Shown here: piece by piece, positions 43,406 to 52,684 of the stretch
Layout: each line of letters starts with the position of its first letter
Numbering within the stretch: position 1 is the first letter of the stretch
From: Brooklawnia cerclae
Lineage (GTDB): Bacteria > Actinomycetota > Actinomycetes > Propionibacteriales > Propionibacteriaceae
Length of the DNA: 64,000 nt
Assembly (NCBI RefSeq): GCF_011758645.1
Contig: NZ_JAAMOZ010000003.1
Coordinates: 124,001-188,000 of the forward strand
Reading direction: 5' to 3'
Made by a program: the position numbers and the translations under genes
Notes under the pieces: model-generated
Seen by the model: only the letters and a program-made list of their open reading frames with translations
Databases searched by the model: none
Told to the model about the DNA's origin: nothing

Positions 43406-44119
43406 TCAGGCCCGGTTCTTGAAGTCCTGGATGGCGGTGAACATCTCGGTGAGGATCTCGCGCCAGTCGGGGTGCTTGATGATGCCGCTCGTACCGCCGG
43501 AGCCGTCCGCCCCCTGCTCGAGCACCCGGGTGATGTCGGTGCCGCGGCTCACGCCGGCCGCCTGGATGACCAGGATCGAGGGGTCGACGTCCTTGACGAT
43601 CCGGGTGGTGCGTTCGATGTAGTCCCCGGCGTCCATCTGCCCGGTGCCGATGTTCGCGGTGGGCTCGCAGATCATGATGTCGGGGCCCAGGGTGGCGATC
43701 GCGCGGCACTGGGCGTCGGTGTCGGCGCACACGATGGTCATGAGGCCGACCTCGCGGGCGCGCTCCAGGGTCGCGTCAAGGGCGGCGAGGGTGAGTTGGT
43801 GTTCTGCGTGGTTGAGGACCACTGCTTTCGCCCCTGCCTCGACGAGGGAATCGGGGAGGATGTGGCCCATGCCGCGGCCCTTGACGATCGGGTCCATGTG
43901 CTGGGCCGTGACTGTCAGGTTCTTCGTTGCCTCGGCCACCATGCGGAGGTCGACGTGCTGCGCCGTGAAGATGACGTCGATGCCGAAACGGCCCGCGAGT
44001 TCGTCGGTGAGCAGCGCCAGCTTGAGGGTGTCCGCGCTGCCCAGGTATGCCTTGGGGTTGACGATCAGGAACGGGGACGTGAAGTCGGCTCTCGGTGAAC
44101 TTTGCGGCTCTGCAGTCAT
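43406..44119 (-). CDS. Triose-phosphate isomerase-like protein (operon-specific)
   Basis: 237-residue TIM-family protein, shorter than the usual ~255. The N-terminal lysine is in VNPKAYLG, the histidine electrophile in VVLNHAEHQL and the glutamate base in IMICEPTANIGTG, so the three catalytic residues are kept in the order of archaeal-type TIM and of the L-erythrulose-1-phosphate isomerase branch. ATG 44119 follows GGGAGG. First gene of the PTS operon; an operon-specific isomerase for triose or tetrulose phosphate is more likely than the housekeeping TpiA. Confidence 0.8.
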   Translation of the reverse strand: MTAEPQSSPRADFTSPFLIVNPKAYLGSADTLKLALLTDELAGRFGIDVIFTAQHVDLRMVAEATKNLTVTAQHMDPIVKGRGMGHILPDSLVEAGAKAVVLNHAEHQLTLAALDATLERAREVGLMTIVCADTDAQCRAIATLGPDIMICEPTANIGTGQMDAGDYIERTTRIVKDVDPSILVIQAAGVSRGTDITRVLEQGADGSGGTSGIIKHPDWREILTEMFTAIQDFKNRA

Positions 44120-44150
44120 GGTGTCCTCCCGACGTTGGGTATCTGCAAGT

Positions 44151-44189
44151 TTATGCATAAGCACGAAACAATGTGCCTATGCGATTGTG
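44151..44189. promoter_or_regulatory. Operator region of the polyol PTS operon
   Basis: Perfect palindrome TTATGCATAA (44151-44160) followed by GCAC...GTGC and TATGCGATTGTG (44178-44189), directly upstream of the operon's first gene (start 44119). AT-rich patch in GC-rich DNA; candidate SorC sites. Confidence 0.45.
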
Positions 44190-44326
44190 ACACCGGCTCG
44201 CGCAGGACGCAACACCCGCTCCGACAGCGGTTGCCGTACGACTGTGGTCGATTCCGGGCCCGACCACGGTTCGGGAAGCTGGGCTCGCGGATGGTCCCGG
44301 GACGAACCTGTGGAAGACTTCGTCTC

Positions 44327-45073
44327 ATGGCAGAACCGGTAGTGGCGGTCATAGTGGGGGCAGGCCTCGGCCTGAGATACGGCGGGGACATTCCCAAACC
44401 CGCGTTGAAGCTCACGGGGCGCGCGCTACTGGTGATGTCGATCGAGGCCATGGCGGCGGGCGGTTGCACCCACGCGGTCGTGGTCGTCAACGCCAAGGTC
44501 GCCGAGGCCATCGGCCCGACCCTGGCCGCGTTGCCGATCCCCGTGCTCCAGACCTTCGGCGGTGCCACCCGGCAGGAGTCGGTCCACAACGGCCTACGTG
44601 TCATCCGGGACGATCCGAGGCTCAAGGGGACGAAGATCGTCCTCATCCACGACGCGGTGCGCCCCATGGTTCCCGCCAACGTGATCGCCGGCGTCATCAA
44701 GGCCCTGCGCGAGGGAGCCAAGGCGGTGGCCCCGGCCGTTCCCGTGACCGACAGCATGCGGCGCCTCGACGGCGACGGACGCACCCAGGTCGTCGACCGT
44801 ACGACGTTGCGCGCGATCCAGACGCCGCAGGGTTTCCCCTTCGACGTCATCTGGGACGCGCACGAGCGCATGGCAGCCGACGGCGCGGAGTTCACCGACG
44901 ACGTGTCCTGTGCCCAGCGAGCCGGCCACGACGTCACGCTCGTGCCCGGCTCGCTGCTGTCGATGAAGATCACCGAACCCAACGACCTGACGGTGGCGCA
45001 GGCGCTCTGGAAGGTCCGCGACACCCTCGGCCACCATTCCGGGCGGCGGTTCTTCCGTCATTTCGGGCGGTGA
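44327..45073 (+). CDS. ispD: 2-C-methyl-D-erythritol 4-phosphate cytidylyltransferase
   Basis: 248-residue nucleotidyltransferase of the MEP isoprenoid pathway, forming CDP-methylerythritol from CTP and MEP. The N-terminal CTP-binding loop is [22 protein letters not shown] (split here by the family's conserved glycines and Lys), with IHDAVRPMV and [11 protein letters not shown] typical of IspD. ATG 44327 has GGAAGA about nine bases upstream. The stop is 7 bp before ispF. Confidence 0.93.
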   Translation: MAEPVVAVIVGAGLGLRYGGDIPKPALKLTGRALLVMSIEAMAAGGCTHAVVVVNAKVAEAIGPTLAALPIPVLQTFGGATRQESVHNGLRVIRDDPRLKGTKIVLIHDAVRPMVPANVIAGVIKALREGAKAVAPAVPVTDSMRRLDGDGRTQVVDRTTLRAIQTPQGFPFDVIWDAHERMAADGAEFTDDVSCAQRAGHDVTLVPGSLLSMKITEPNDLTVAQALWKVRDTLGHHSGRRFFRHFGR

Positions 45074-45080
45074 GCCCTCG

Positions 45081-45605
45081 ATGATCAGGACCGGGATCGG
45101 CTTCGACGCCCATCGACTCGCCGAGGACACGCCCATGTGGGTCGCGGGGCTGCACTTCCCGGACGAACCTCGGGGACTCGCCGGTCATTCCGATGGTGAC
45201 GTGGCTTGTCACGCGGCCTGTGACGCCTTGTTGTCGGCGGCCGGCCTCGGCGACATGGGCTCCAATTTCGGCACGAGCGACCCGGCATGGGCCGGGGCCA
45301 GCGGTGTCGCGTTCCTCGCCGAGACAGCGTCGCGGGTCGCCGCCGCCGGGTGGCACATCGGGAACGTCTCGATCCAGGTGATCGGCAACCGGCCCCGGCT
45401 GGCGGGGCGCAGGGCGGAGGCCGAGAAGGTGATCTCGGACGCGCTGGGCGGCGTCCCGGTGTCACTCGCCGCGACTACTGCCGACGGCATGGGCTTCACC
45501 GGCGCGGGAGAGGGCGTCGCGGCGGTCGCGACGGCACTCATCGAGGCCGCGCACACTATTGGGGTTGATCGTGGGTCGAGTACGACCCACGATCAACCCC
45601 AATAA
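45081..45605 (+). CDS. ispF: 2-C-methyl-D-erythritol 2,4-cyclodiphosphate synthase with repeat-encoded C-terminus
   Basis: 174 residues, against about 157-160 for the family. Zinc ligands and motifs are normal: GIGFDAHRL (Asp8/His10 type), [39 protein letters not shown], and the C-terminal [14 protein letters not shown]. From about residue 160 the protein is encoded by palindrome copy 3, giving [16 protein letters not shown], and even the TAA stop uses the repeat's last base. The enzyme should remain functional because the extension follows the complete fold. Follows ispD by 7 bp. Confidence 0.93.
   Translation: MIRTGIGFDAHRLAEDTPMWVAGLHFPDEPRGLAGHSDGDVACHAACDALLSAAGLGDMGSNFGTSDPAWAGASGVAFLAETASRVAAAGWHIGNVSIQVIGNRPRLAGRRAEAEKVISDALGGVPVSLAATTADGMGFTGAGEGVAAVATALIEAAHTIGVDRGSSTTHDQPQ
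45557..45604. repeat. 46-bp palindrome, copy 3, inside the 3' end of ispF
   Basis: Perfect 21-bp arms with centre AGTA, stem extended by one pair each side. It lies between the convergent ispF and metallopeptidase genes and encodes the last ~15 residues of IspF. Same family as 7175-7220 and 8202-8247. Confidence 0.95.
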
Positions 45606-45618
45606 AGTTCTGCGGAGG

Positions 45619-46752
45619 TCAGGCCACCTCGTCCTCGGCGGCGACGAACGTGTTGCACGTGCCCAGGGAGGTGTTCTGCGTGCCGCGGGTGAACCACAGC
45701 TGACGAGAGTCGCCGTGGCCATGGTTGCCCTCGATGGTGGGATCCCCTGACAGCTGGTCGTCGCCGATCGCGTAGAACAGCTCCGAGATCTCCTGGGAGC
45801 CCGCCTCGTCGACACCGACCGAGTAGCCCACCGAGTCGATGAACTCGCCGGCGAAGCAGTCGGCCTGCACCTCGAGACGCCGGGAAAGGCTCAGCGCGTC
45901 GGACTCGTCCGACCTGCCCTCCCATGCCGACTCCGAGATGAGCATGCCGGTACGGGCCTGGATGGCGTGCCCGAACTCGTGGGCGATGATGCTCTCGACC
46001 ACGTAGTCGACCCGCTGCAGGTTGGCGGGGATGATGTCGGGCAGGTCGGTCGCGTAGTAGACCTGCTGGTCACCTCCGCAATAGGCGGCGTTCTGCGTGT
46101 CCATCGTCCCGCACTTGGTCTGGATCGGGGAACTGTAGACCGTGACGCTGGGCCGAACGGCCTCGAACCCGGCCGATTCCAGGGCCGGCGCGAACACCCG
46201 CATGAGGCATCCGGTCAACTCGTTGAAGTGAGCCTCCAACTGGGCGTCGGACGCCGAGGTGAGGTCGATCGGGGCGGCGTCGCAGCGCACCGGCTCCGCC
46301 ACAGACTGGTCGTAGACCGCGTTGTCGGTGAGCCATTCGCTGGCTTCCTCGTACGTGTCGGGCACGGGCAGGTCCGGCGGGCTCAGGTCGGGTGCGGGCA
46401 CCTGGTAGCTCTCGTTCTGGTACTCCGCGGGCGGAGCCTCGACGGTCGGGAGATCGTCGGTCTCGGAGAACAGGCCCACCAGCACGATGCCCGCGACGAT
46501 CGCCCCGAGCACGAACAGAATGACGCGGATCGCGGAGGCGGCCCCCCTGCCGCGGGACACCTGTTGCTGGGGACGATAGGTCTGGGCCTGGGTGCCCCAG
46601 GGCTGCTGCGCGACCGGTGGGGCCCACTGCTGGCGTGGCGCACCCCACTGCTGCGCCGACGCGCTCCACTGGGGCTGTGCCGCAGCCCATCGCTGCGGAG
46701 GGACGGCCCGGCCGCCCTGCTGACCCCAGTTCTGCTGACCCCACTGACTCAC
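45619..46752 (-). CDS. YpfJ-type neutral zinc metallopeptidase, membrane-anchored
   Basis: 377 residues. A Gln/Trp/Pro-rich cytoplasmic N-terminus (WGQQNWGQQ, QQWGAPRQQW) precedes one transmembrane helix at about 75-97 (VILFVLGAIVAGIVLVGLF), then an extracytoplasmic domain. The gluzincin motif HEFGHAIQ supplies two zinc histidines and the catalytic Glu; RRLEVQADCFAGEF likely provides the third ligand. Paired cysteines suggest disulfides. The family is widespread in Actinobacteria but its substrates are unknown. Stop 14 bp from the ispF stop. Confidence 0.88.
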   Translation of the reverse strand: MSQWGQQNWGQQGGRAVPPQRWAAAQPQWSASAQQWGAPRQQWAPPVAQQPWGTQAQTYRPQQQVSRGRGAASAIRVILFVLGAIVAGIVLVGLFSETDDLPTVEAPPAEYQNESYQVPAPDLSPPDLPVPDTYEEASEWLTDNAVYDQSVAEPVRCDAAPIDLTSASDAQLEAHFNELTGCLMRVFAPALESAGFEAVRPSVTVYSSPIQTKCGTMDTQNAAYCGGDQQVYYATDLPDIIPANLQRVDYVVESIIAHEFGHAIQARTGMLISESAWEGRSDESDALSLSRRLEVQADCFAGEFIDSVGYSVGVDEAGSQEISELFYAIGDDQLSGDPTIEGNHGHGDSRQLWFTRGTQNTSLGTCNTFVAAEDEVA

Positions 46753-46900
46753 GCGACCAGAGTAACCGCAGGCGGGAGCAGCCCGACGAGGAAAAACTCA
46801 ACCTCGCTTGCGATAGCTTGGGGGCGATGGGCCGAGGGGATGCCGGTGTCCGTCCGGGTGACCAGGCATTCCCGCAAGACCGACCAGAAAGAGGTGCGCT

Positions 46901-48649
46901 GTGAGCACACGCCACGGGCTGCGCAAGCCCGCTCGTCCTCGCGCCGGACTCGTGCGCGCCGGCCTCGTGGTCGCGGCCGCCTCGCTCGTCGGGCTCTGCG
47001 CGTTCACGGCGCCCGCGGCTGCCGAGGACATGGCCGAGTCCTACGTCGTCGAGGGGCAGGTGCTCGCCGACGGCACCCTCAACGTCTCCGAGACGATCAC
47101 CTTCGGTGGCGACGCGCCGGACAGCCTCGAACAACGGCTCGCCACGGTCAAGGACGGCCTCGAATACACCGTCCTCAGGTACGACATCAGCGATGTACGC
47201 GTCACCGCAGGCGGTTCCGATCTCGGCCCGTCGATCACCAGCGACGGCGACTACCTGGTGATCAGCGTCGATACCGCGCAGGCCGGATCCGATCCGATCG
47301 TCATCGAGTACACGGTGAAGGGTGCCGCGGTCGCGCTCCCCGAGGTCTCCGGTCAGGATCCCCGCACCGAGGTCTCCTGGCGCTACCTGCAGGGGCTGAG
47401 CGTGGGCGTGCAGGACGTGAGCGGCACCGTCACGCTGCCGGATTCCACCAGGACGCTCGACATCGACTGCCAGGCGGGCCCGCCCGCTGCGACCACGAGT
47501 TGCTCGACCTTCGCGTCCGGCACCTTCGAAGCGCTCGATCCCGAGTTCACCGACGGGCCCCGCGGCACCGGCGAGGTCGTCGATCTGTCGTTCGTCGTGC
47601 CGTCCAGTGCTGTCGTCCCCAATCAGATCCTCGACCACCGGTGGACGCTCGATCGCGCGTTCTCGACCGATCTTCTCCCGCTCCTCGTCGCGCTCGGAGC
47701 CCTGGTCGTCGGCGGCGTCGCGTTGTACCTCCTGCATCGCGCGGTAGGTGCGGACGAGACCGGAGCCAAGCCGACCATCGTGGCCGAGTTCGAGCCGATC
47801 GCCAAGGGCGAGGAGCGATTCCAGCTCGTCGTCCCGATCCTCCCGGGCGAGGTGGGCACGGTGATCGACGAAAGAGTCGATCCTGTCGACATCACGGCGA
47901 CGATTGTCGACCTCGCTCAGCGAGGTCACCTGACCATCGTGGAGCTGCCCCGCCAGGGGGCGCACGCCGCGCCGGACTGGACCTTCGAGCGCCGTACCGG
48001 GGCCGACGAACTCCACGGGTACGAACAGGCGCTGCTGGACGCGATCGCGCCGGCCGGGGGCGAAGCCGTCACGGTCTCGGGCATCGGCGGGGCGGTCCAG
48101 GACGTCGTGGGCGATGTGCAGGGCCGGATCTACGAGGAGGTCGTGCGCGAGGGCTGGTTCGCCCAGCGGCCCGACTCGGTGCGCAACGTCTGGGGACGCC
48201 TCTCCGGTGCTCTGGTGGGAGCCACCGTCGTCGTCCTGGCGTTGCTGGTCGCGTTCACCTCGTTCGGCATCCTCGGCCTGGTGCTCGTCGGGCTGGCGCT
48301 GGCCCTGCTGTGGGTCAGCCAGCAGATGCCCCGGCGCACGGCCCAGGGCGCGTCCGTGCTGAGGGGATTGGAAGTGCTGTCGATCAACCTGCAGACCCAG
48401 CCCACCGATCACGTGCCGAAGGACGACGCCTACGCGGAGATCTCGCGCATCCTGCCGTACGCGATCGTGCTGGGTGGCCTCGACCGCTGGCTGCAGGCCA
48501 TGGTCGAGGCGGACAACGACCCCGGCGTCCCCGACCCCGACGACCTGTCGTGGTACAGGGCACCCAACTCGTGGCATCTGTCCGACCTGCCGGCCTCGCT
48601 CGACGCGTTCATCACGATGGTGCAGGGCAAGCTCTACGCCCGCCGCTGA
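46901..48649 (+). CDS. DUF2207 membrane protein
   Basis: 582 residues: cleavable or anchor-type signal (LVVAAASLVGLCAFTAPAAA), an extracellular beta-rich DUF2207 domain of about 220 residues, a helix at about 260-280, a cytoplasmic region with a winged-helix-like part, and a hydrophobic hairpin near 440-475. GTG 46901 follows AGAAAGAGG. DUF2207 proteins are common in Actinobacteria and Firmicutes and their function is unknown. Convergent with glyA across a repeat cluster. Confidence 0.85.
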   Translation: MSTRHGLRKPARPRAGLVRAGLVVAAASLVGLCAFTAPAAAEDMAESYVVEGQVLADGTLNVSETITFGGDAPDSLEQRLATVKDGLEYTVLRYDISDVRVTAGGSDLGPSITSDGDYLVISVDTAQAGSDPIVIEYTVKGAAVALPEVSGQDPRTEVSWRYLQGLSVGVQDVSGTVTLPDSTRTLDIDCQAGPPAATTSCSTFASGTFEALDPEFTDGPRGTGEVVDLSFVVPSSAVVPNQILDHRWTLDRAFSTDLLPLLVALGALVVGGVALYLLHRAVGADETGAKPTIVAEFEPIAKGEERFQLVVPILPGEVGTVIDERVDPVDITATIVDLAQRGHLTIVELPRQGAHAAPDWTFERRTGADELHGYEQALLDAIAPAGGEAVTVSGIGGAVQDVVGDVQGRIYEEVVREGWFAQRPDSVRNVWGRLSGALVGATVVVLALLVAFTSFGILGLVLVGLALALLWVSQQMPRRTAQGASVLRGLEVLSINLQTQPTDHVPKDDAYAEISRILPYAIVLGGLDRWLQAMVEADNDPGVPDPDDLSWYRAPNSWHLSDLPASLDAFITMVQGKLYARR

Positions 48650-48671
48650 GCGGGTTTCGAGACGGTAGGTG

Positions 48672-48765
48672 CTGGTTTCGACAGGCTCAACCAGCGTTTC
48701 GACAGGCTCAATCGGCGTTCCGACAGTCGGTCCCTGAGCCTGTCGAAGGGACGGGACCGCCTGTC
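48672..48765. repeat. TTCGACAGGCTCA-type repeats between DUF2207 gene and glyA
   Basis: Three copies: GTTTCGACAGGCTCAACCAG, GTTTCGACAGGCTCAATCGG and the opposed CCCTGAGCCTGTCGAAGGGA. The gap 48650-48787 contains nothing else. Confidence 0.85.
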
Positions 48766-48787
48766 GGAGAGCAGCCGTCGAAAGGAC

Positions 48788-50230
48788 TCAGAGCTCCAAC
48801 CCGGGGTACAGCGGGTGATGCCCCAGCAACTCGTCGGCGGCGGCCTTCGTCGCGTCGGCGACGCCGTCGCCGATCGTGTACTTGGCCTTGCCCGGGGTGC
48901 CCTGGGAGGTGGTCGTCGGGGTCGTTGCGCGCAGGGCCTGGACGATCAGTTCGGCGACGCGGTCCATGTCGTCGGCCGAGAAACCACGGGTGGTCAGGGC
49001 CGGTGTGCCCAGGCGGATGCCCGAGGTGTACCAGGCCCCGTTCGGATCGTGCGGGATCGAGTTGCGGTTGGTCACGATGCCGGAGTCGAGCAGCGCGCCC
49101 TCGGCCTGCCGTCCGGTGAGCCCGAACGAGCCAGCCACGTCCAGCAGGACGATGTGGTTGTCGGTGCCGCCGGTGACCAGCGTCGCGCCACGCTTCAGCA
49201 GACCATCGGCCAGGGCCTTCGCGTTGTCCGCGACCTGCTGCGCGTAGGTCTGGAACGAGGGCTGGCGTGCCTCGGCCAGTGCGATCGCCTTGCCCGCCAT
49301 CATGTGGCCGAGCGGCCCGCCGAGCACCATCGGGCAGCCGCGATCGACGTCGTCGGCGAACTCGGAGGTGGCCAGCACCATGCCGCCACGGGGACCGCGG
49401 AGCGACTTGTGTGTGGTGGTGGTGACGACCTGGGCGAAGGGCACCGGGTTCTCGTCCCCCGTGAACACCTTTCCGGCGACCAGACCGGCGAAGTGGCTCA
49501 TGTCGACCATCAGCACGGCGCCGGCCTCGTCGGCGATCTCGCGCATCTTCGCGAAGTCGATGCGCCGCGGGTAGGCGGAATACCCGGCGACGAGGATCAG
49601 CGGCGAGAACTCCAGCGCCTGCTTGCGGATCGCCTCGTAGTCGATGAGACCGGTCAGCGGATCGGTGCCGTAGCTGCGCTGATCGAACATCTTGCCGGAG
49701 ATGTTGTGGCGGAAGCCGTGGGTGAGGTGACCGCCCGCGTCCAGGCTCATGCCCATCAGGCGCTGGTTGCCGAGATCGTGGCGCAGCTTGTCCCAATCGG
49801 CCTGGTCGAGGTCGTTGACGGTCTTCGCGCCCAGGGTCTTCAGTGCGGGGGTCTCGACGAAGTGGCTGAGGATCGCCCAGTAGGCGACGAGGTTGGCGTC
49901 GATGCCCGAGTGCGGCTGCACGTAGGCGTACTCGGCGCCGAACAGGGCACGAGCGTGCTCGGCCGCCACGGACTCGACGGTGTCGATGTTCTGGCAACCC
50001 GCGTAGAAGCGGTGACCGATCGTTCCTTCCGCGTACTTGTCAGACAACCAGGTTCCCATGCCGAGCAGCGCGGGCAGGGACGCGTAGTTCTCCGAGGCGA
50101 TCAGCTTCAGCGAGTGCCGTTGGTCATGCAACTCGGCTGTGATGGCCTCGGCGATCCGGGGCTCGACACCCTGGACGAGCTGAAGGATGGCCTGGTAGGC
50201 GACGGTGGCGGTGGCGGCAGGATCTGACAC
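48788..50230 (-). CDS. glyA: Serine hydroxymethyltransferase with internal insertion
   Basis: 480-residue PLP enzyme converting serine and tetrahydrofolate to glycine and methylene-THF. The PLP lysine is in [46 protein letters not shown] and [13 protein letters not shown] are typical. About 60 residues longer than the E. coli enzyme, mainly an insertion after AYWAILSHF ([18 protein letters not shown] and following, about residues 125-165) seen in a subset of SHMTs, plus a C-terminal extension. GTG 50230 follows GGGAGT. Confidence 0.93.
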   Translation of the reverse strand: MSDPAATATVAYQAILQLVQGVEPRIAEAITAELHDQRHSLKLIASENYASLPALLGMGTWLSDKYAEGTIGHRFYAGCQNIDTVESVAAEHARALFGAEYAYVQPHSGIDANLVAYWAILSHFVETPALKTLGAKTVNDLDQADWDKLRHDLGNQRLMGMSLDAGGHLTHGFRHNISGKMFDQRSYGTDPLTGLIDYEAIRKQALEFSPLILVAGYSAYPRRIDFAKMREIADEAGAVLMVDMSHFAGLVAGKVFTGDENPVPFAQVVTTTTHKSLRGPRGGMVLATSEFADDVDRGCPMVLGGPLGHMMAGKAIALAEARQPSFQTYAQQVADNAKALADGLLKRGATLVTGGTDNHIVLLDVAGSFGLTGRQAEGALLDSGIVTNRNSIPHDPNGAWYTSGIRLGTPALTTRGFSADDMDRVAELIVQALRATTPTTTSQGTPGKAKYTIGDGVADATKAAADELLGHHPLYPGLEL

Positions 50231-50280
50231 GTATTCACTCCCGTAGATCGATTGGCGAGATGCCGCCCACCACTCTATCG

Positions 50281-50982
50281 TCAGCTGCTCGCCTCATCCC
50301 TCATGGAGCGTTCCTTCACTCCGTTCAGATGCGCGTGCAGGGCTGCCTTCGCGGCCTCCGCGTCGTTGTTCTGCACCGCCTCCAGCACGGCTGTGTGCTC
50401 GGCCATCGTGGCGATGGAGTCGTTGACGCCGCGGGTGACCGACTGGCGCAGCCGGTGCAGGTGTGCGGGCAGCCCCTCGGCCTGCTGGATCAGGTAGTCG
50501 TTGCGCGAGTACCGGAAGATCGTGCGGTGGAATGCCCAGTCGGCGGCCATGTAGTCGCGGTAGGCGTCCATGTGCGCGCGATCCGGCACCACCCCGGCAA
50601 CCGCGAGGGCGGTTTTCTCGTGCTTGACATGGGCCTTGGCCAGGTCGGCGGCCAGATGCGGCTGCTCGCTGAAGGCCAGGTTGAGTGCCCCCAGTTCGAG
50701 GACGATCCGGGCGTCGAGCAACTGCGAGATCTGGTCGGTGCTGAGCGGCGGAGCCACGTGATAGCCGCGCAGCGGCGCCCGCAGGACGAGCCCGGTGCGC
50801 TCGAGGTGGACGAGGGCCTCTCTCACGGGCGTGGGGGAGACCTGCAGATCGTGGGCGAGCCCATCGATGCTCAGAGCGGCGCCCGGTGGCAGGGCGCCGG
50901 ACATGAGCATGTCCACCAAGGACTCGTATACGGTGTCGCGCAGGACTTTGCGCTCCAGTGGCTTGATCCTGGTCTGTGCCAC
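50281..50982 (-). CDS. GntR/FCD-family transcriptional regulator
   Basis: 233 residues: N-terminal wHTH ([55 protein letters not shown]) and an all-helical FCD ligand domain with metal-site residues Asp/His pattern ([27 protein letters not shown]). FCD regulators control sugar-acid and organic-acid catabolism. GTG 50982 follows GAGGAGGGA. It is downstream of, and co-directional with, the UxaA-type dehydratase gene, which it probably regulates. Confidence 0.9.
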   Translation of the reverse strand: MAQTRIKPLERKVLRDTVYESLVDMLMSGALPPGAALSIDGLAHDLQVSPTPVREALVHLERTGLVLRAPLRGYHVAPPLSTDQISQLLDARIVLELGALNLAFSEQPHLAADLAKAHVKHEKTALAVAGVVPDRAHMDAYRDYMAADWAFHRTIFRYSRNDYLIQQAEGLPAHLHRLRQSVTRGVNDSIATMAEHTAVLEAVQNNDAEAAKAALHAHLNGVKERSMRDEASS

Positions 50983-51037
50983 GGTCCCTCCTCGTTGACG
51001 GTCGCGGATGCCTGCTCGTGCCCGGTGCCTCAGCGGC

Positions 51038-52573
51038 TCACATCACGGCGCCGATGTGCCACGGGACGAACTCGTTCGACCCGTATCCCAGGGCCTCGCT
51101 GTTGGATGGCTTGCCCGACGCGAGGTCGAGCAGGGCGTTGTAGATCTCGGTGCCCTTCTCCTCGAGGGAGGCACCACCCGTGAACACCGGTCCGCAGTCG
51201 ACGTCCATGTCGTCCGGCATGCGCTGGTAGAGGTCGGTGTTCGTGGCGAGCTTGAGGGTGGGGGCCGGACGCGTCCCCAGCGCGGAGCCGCGTCCCGTCG
51301 TGAAGCACACGAGGTTCGCGCCGCCGGCGATCAGGCCGGTGACCGACACGGGATCGTAGCCGGGGGTGTCCATGAAGCCCAGGCCGTCGGTGTCGATCGG
51401 CTTCGCATAGTCGTAGACGGCCGACAGCGGTGCCTGGCCGGCCTTGGCGACGGCTCCGAGCGACTTCTCGAGGATGGTGGTGATGCCGCCGGCCTTGTTG
51501 CCGGGCGACGGGTTCGCGTCCATCGTCGTCCCGGAACTCGCGGTGTAGTCCTCCCACCAGTCGATCATGTCGAGCAGGCCGGACGCGACGCTGCGCGAGG
51601 TCGCCCGCCGGACGAGCATGCTCTCGGCCCCGTAGATCTCGGGGGTCTCGGCGAGCACGGAGCGTCCGCCCTGCGCCACGATCAGGTCGGACGCGTAGCC
51701 GAGCGCCGGATTGGCGGTGAGCCCCGAGAACGCGTCGCTGCCGCCGCAGTTGAGCCCGAGCACGAGTTCACTGACCGGCCGCTCCTCACGGACGAACGAG
51801 GCGTTCACCTCCGGCAGCATCTCAGCGATGGCCGCCAGGGCGGAGTCCACCGTGGCCCGGGAGCCTCCGCTGAACTGGATGTTCATGCGTGCGATCGGGG
51901 TGCCGGGGCGAAGGACGATGTGCTTGACCATCTGGTCGATCTGGTTGCCCTCGCAGCCGAGCCCGATGACGAGCAGGCCGGCGACGTTCGGGTGGGCGGC
52001 GTAGCCGGCCAGGGTGCGCCGCAGGATGTCGGTGCCGCGGCCGACAGGCATCGCGCAGCCCAGCGTGTGCGTGACCGCCATGACGCCGTCGACGTTGGGG
52101 TAGTCGCGCAGCAGGTCGCGGCGGCGTGCCTCGTCCTCGATCATCCGGCACACGGTGGCCGAGCAGTTCACCGTCGAGACGACCGCGATGTAGTTGCGGG
52201 TGGCGGTGCGGCCGTCGCTGCGCCGGGCGCCGAGGAAGGTGGTGCGTGCGGGGAGGCCGGGCAGCTCGTGGCTGCGCGTGCCGAAGTCGTCGGGGCTCGG
52301 CTTGGTGTGGCTGCTGAACTGCACGTTGTGGGTGTGCAGGTAGTCGCCGGCCTTGATCTGCTCGCTGGCCACGCCGATCTGGTACCCGTACTTGAAGACG
52401 GGGGCCTGGGTCTCGATGTCGCTGATGGCCACCTTGTGACCGGCGGGCACGTCGCCGTGGATCGTCAGCCGTCGGTCACCGACGGTGACGATGGTGCCGT
52501 CGGCAAGCGGGGCCCTCGCGACCGCCACATTGTCGGTTTCCTTGAGGACGAGGAGCGAATCTGCGCTCGGCAT
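51038..52573 (-). CDS. UxaA/GarD-family sugar-acid dehydratase (altronate dehydratase-like)
   Basis: 511-residue fused enzyme: N-terminal SAF domain (about 1-95: DNVAVARAPLADG, HKVAISDIETQAPVFKYG), then the catalytic UxaA domain with GARRSDGRTATRNYI, THTLGCAMPVGRG, IGLGCEGNQID, LGLNCGGSDAFSG and CFTTGRGS, cysteines suited to an iron cofactor. It likely dehydrates altronate, galactarate or a related aldonate to a 2-keto-3-deoxy acid. No hexuronate isomerase or reductase is nearby, so the substrate is open. ATG 52571-52573 has GGAAGG upstream. AT-rich promoter region with a TACAAT -10 candidate on the minus strand near 52654-52659. Confidence 0.88.
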   Translation of the reverse strand: MPSADSLLVLKETDNVAVARAPLADGTIVTVGDRRLTIHGDVPAGHKVAISDIETQAPVFKYGYQIGVASEQIKAGDYLHTHNVQFSSHTKPSPDDFGTRSHELPGLPARTTFLGARRSDGRTATRNYIAVVSTVNCSATVCRMIEDEARRRDLLRDYPNVDGVMAVTHTLGCAMPVGRGTDILRRTLAGYAAHPNVAGLLVIGLGCEGNQIDQMVKHIVLRPGTPIARMNIQFSGGSRATVDSALAAIAEMLPEVNASFVREERPVSELVLGLNCGGSDAFSGLTANPALGYASDLIVAQGGRSVLAETPEIYGAESMLVRRATSRSVASGLLDMIDWWEDYTASSGTTMDANPSPGNKAGGITTILEKSLGAVAKAGQAPLSAVYDYAKPIDTDGLGFMDTPGYDPVSVTGLIAGGANLVCFTTGRGSALGTRPAPTLKLATNTDLYQRMPDDMDVDCGPVFTGGASLEEKGTEIYNALLDLASGKPSNSEALGYGSNEFVPWHIGAVM

Positions 52574-52653
52574 CGCTGGTACCTTCCGGGGTTGAGGACG
52601 GCATCTCTGGCGTCCATCAGAGTCGTCTTCCGAACAAGCGAATCCTATCAGAT

Positions 52654-52659
52654 ATTGTA
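52654..52659 (-). promoter_or_regulatory. Candidate -10 element of the uxaA-like gene
   Basis: TACAAT on the minus strand in an AT-rich island (CATACAATATCTGATAG), about 80 bp before the start. The surrounding ATACAATAT is nearly symmetric and could also bind the GntR protein. Confidence 0.35.
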
Positions 52660-52684
52660 TGTTGCTCGGTCGGCGGTTCGCTGT

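Noticed and set aside
45967..49119. 1050-codon open frame on the plus strand
   Set aside because: Low-complexity Arg/Gly-rich product in an antisense frame of the metallopeptidase and a shifted frame of the DUF2207 gene; a GC-bias artefact.
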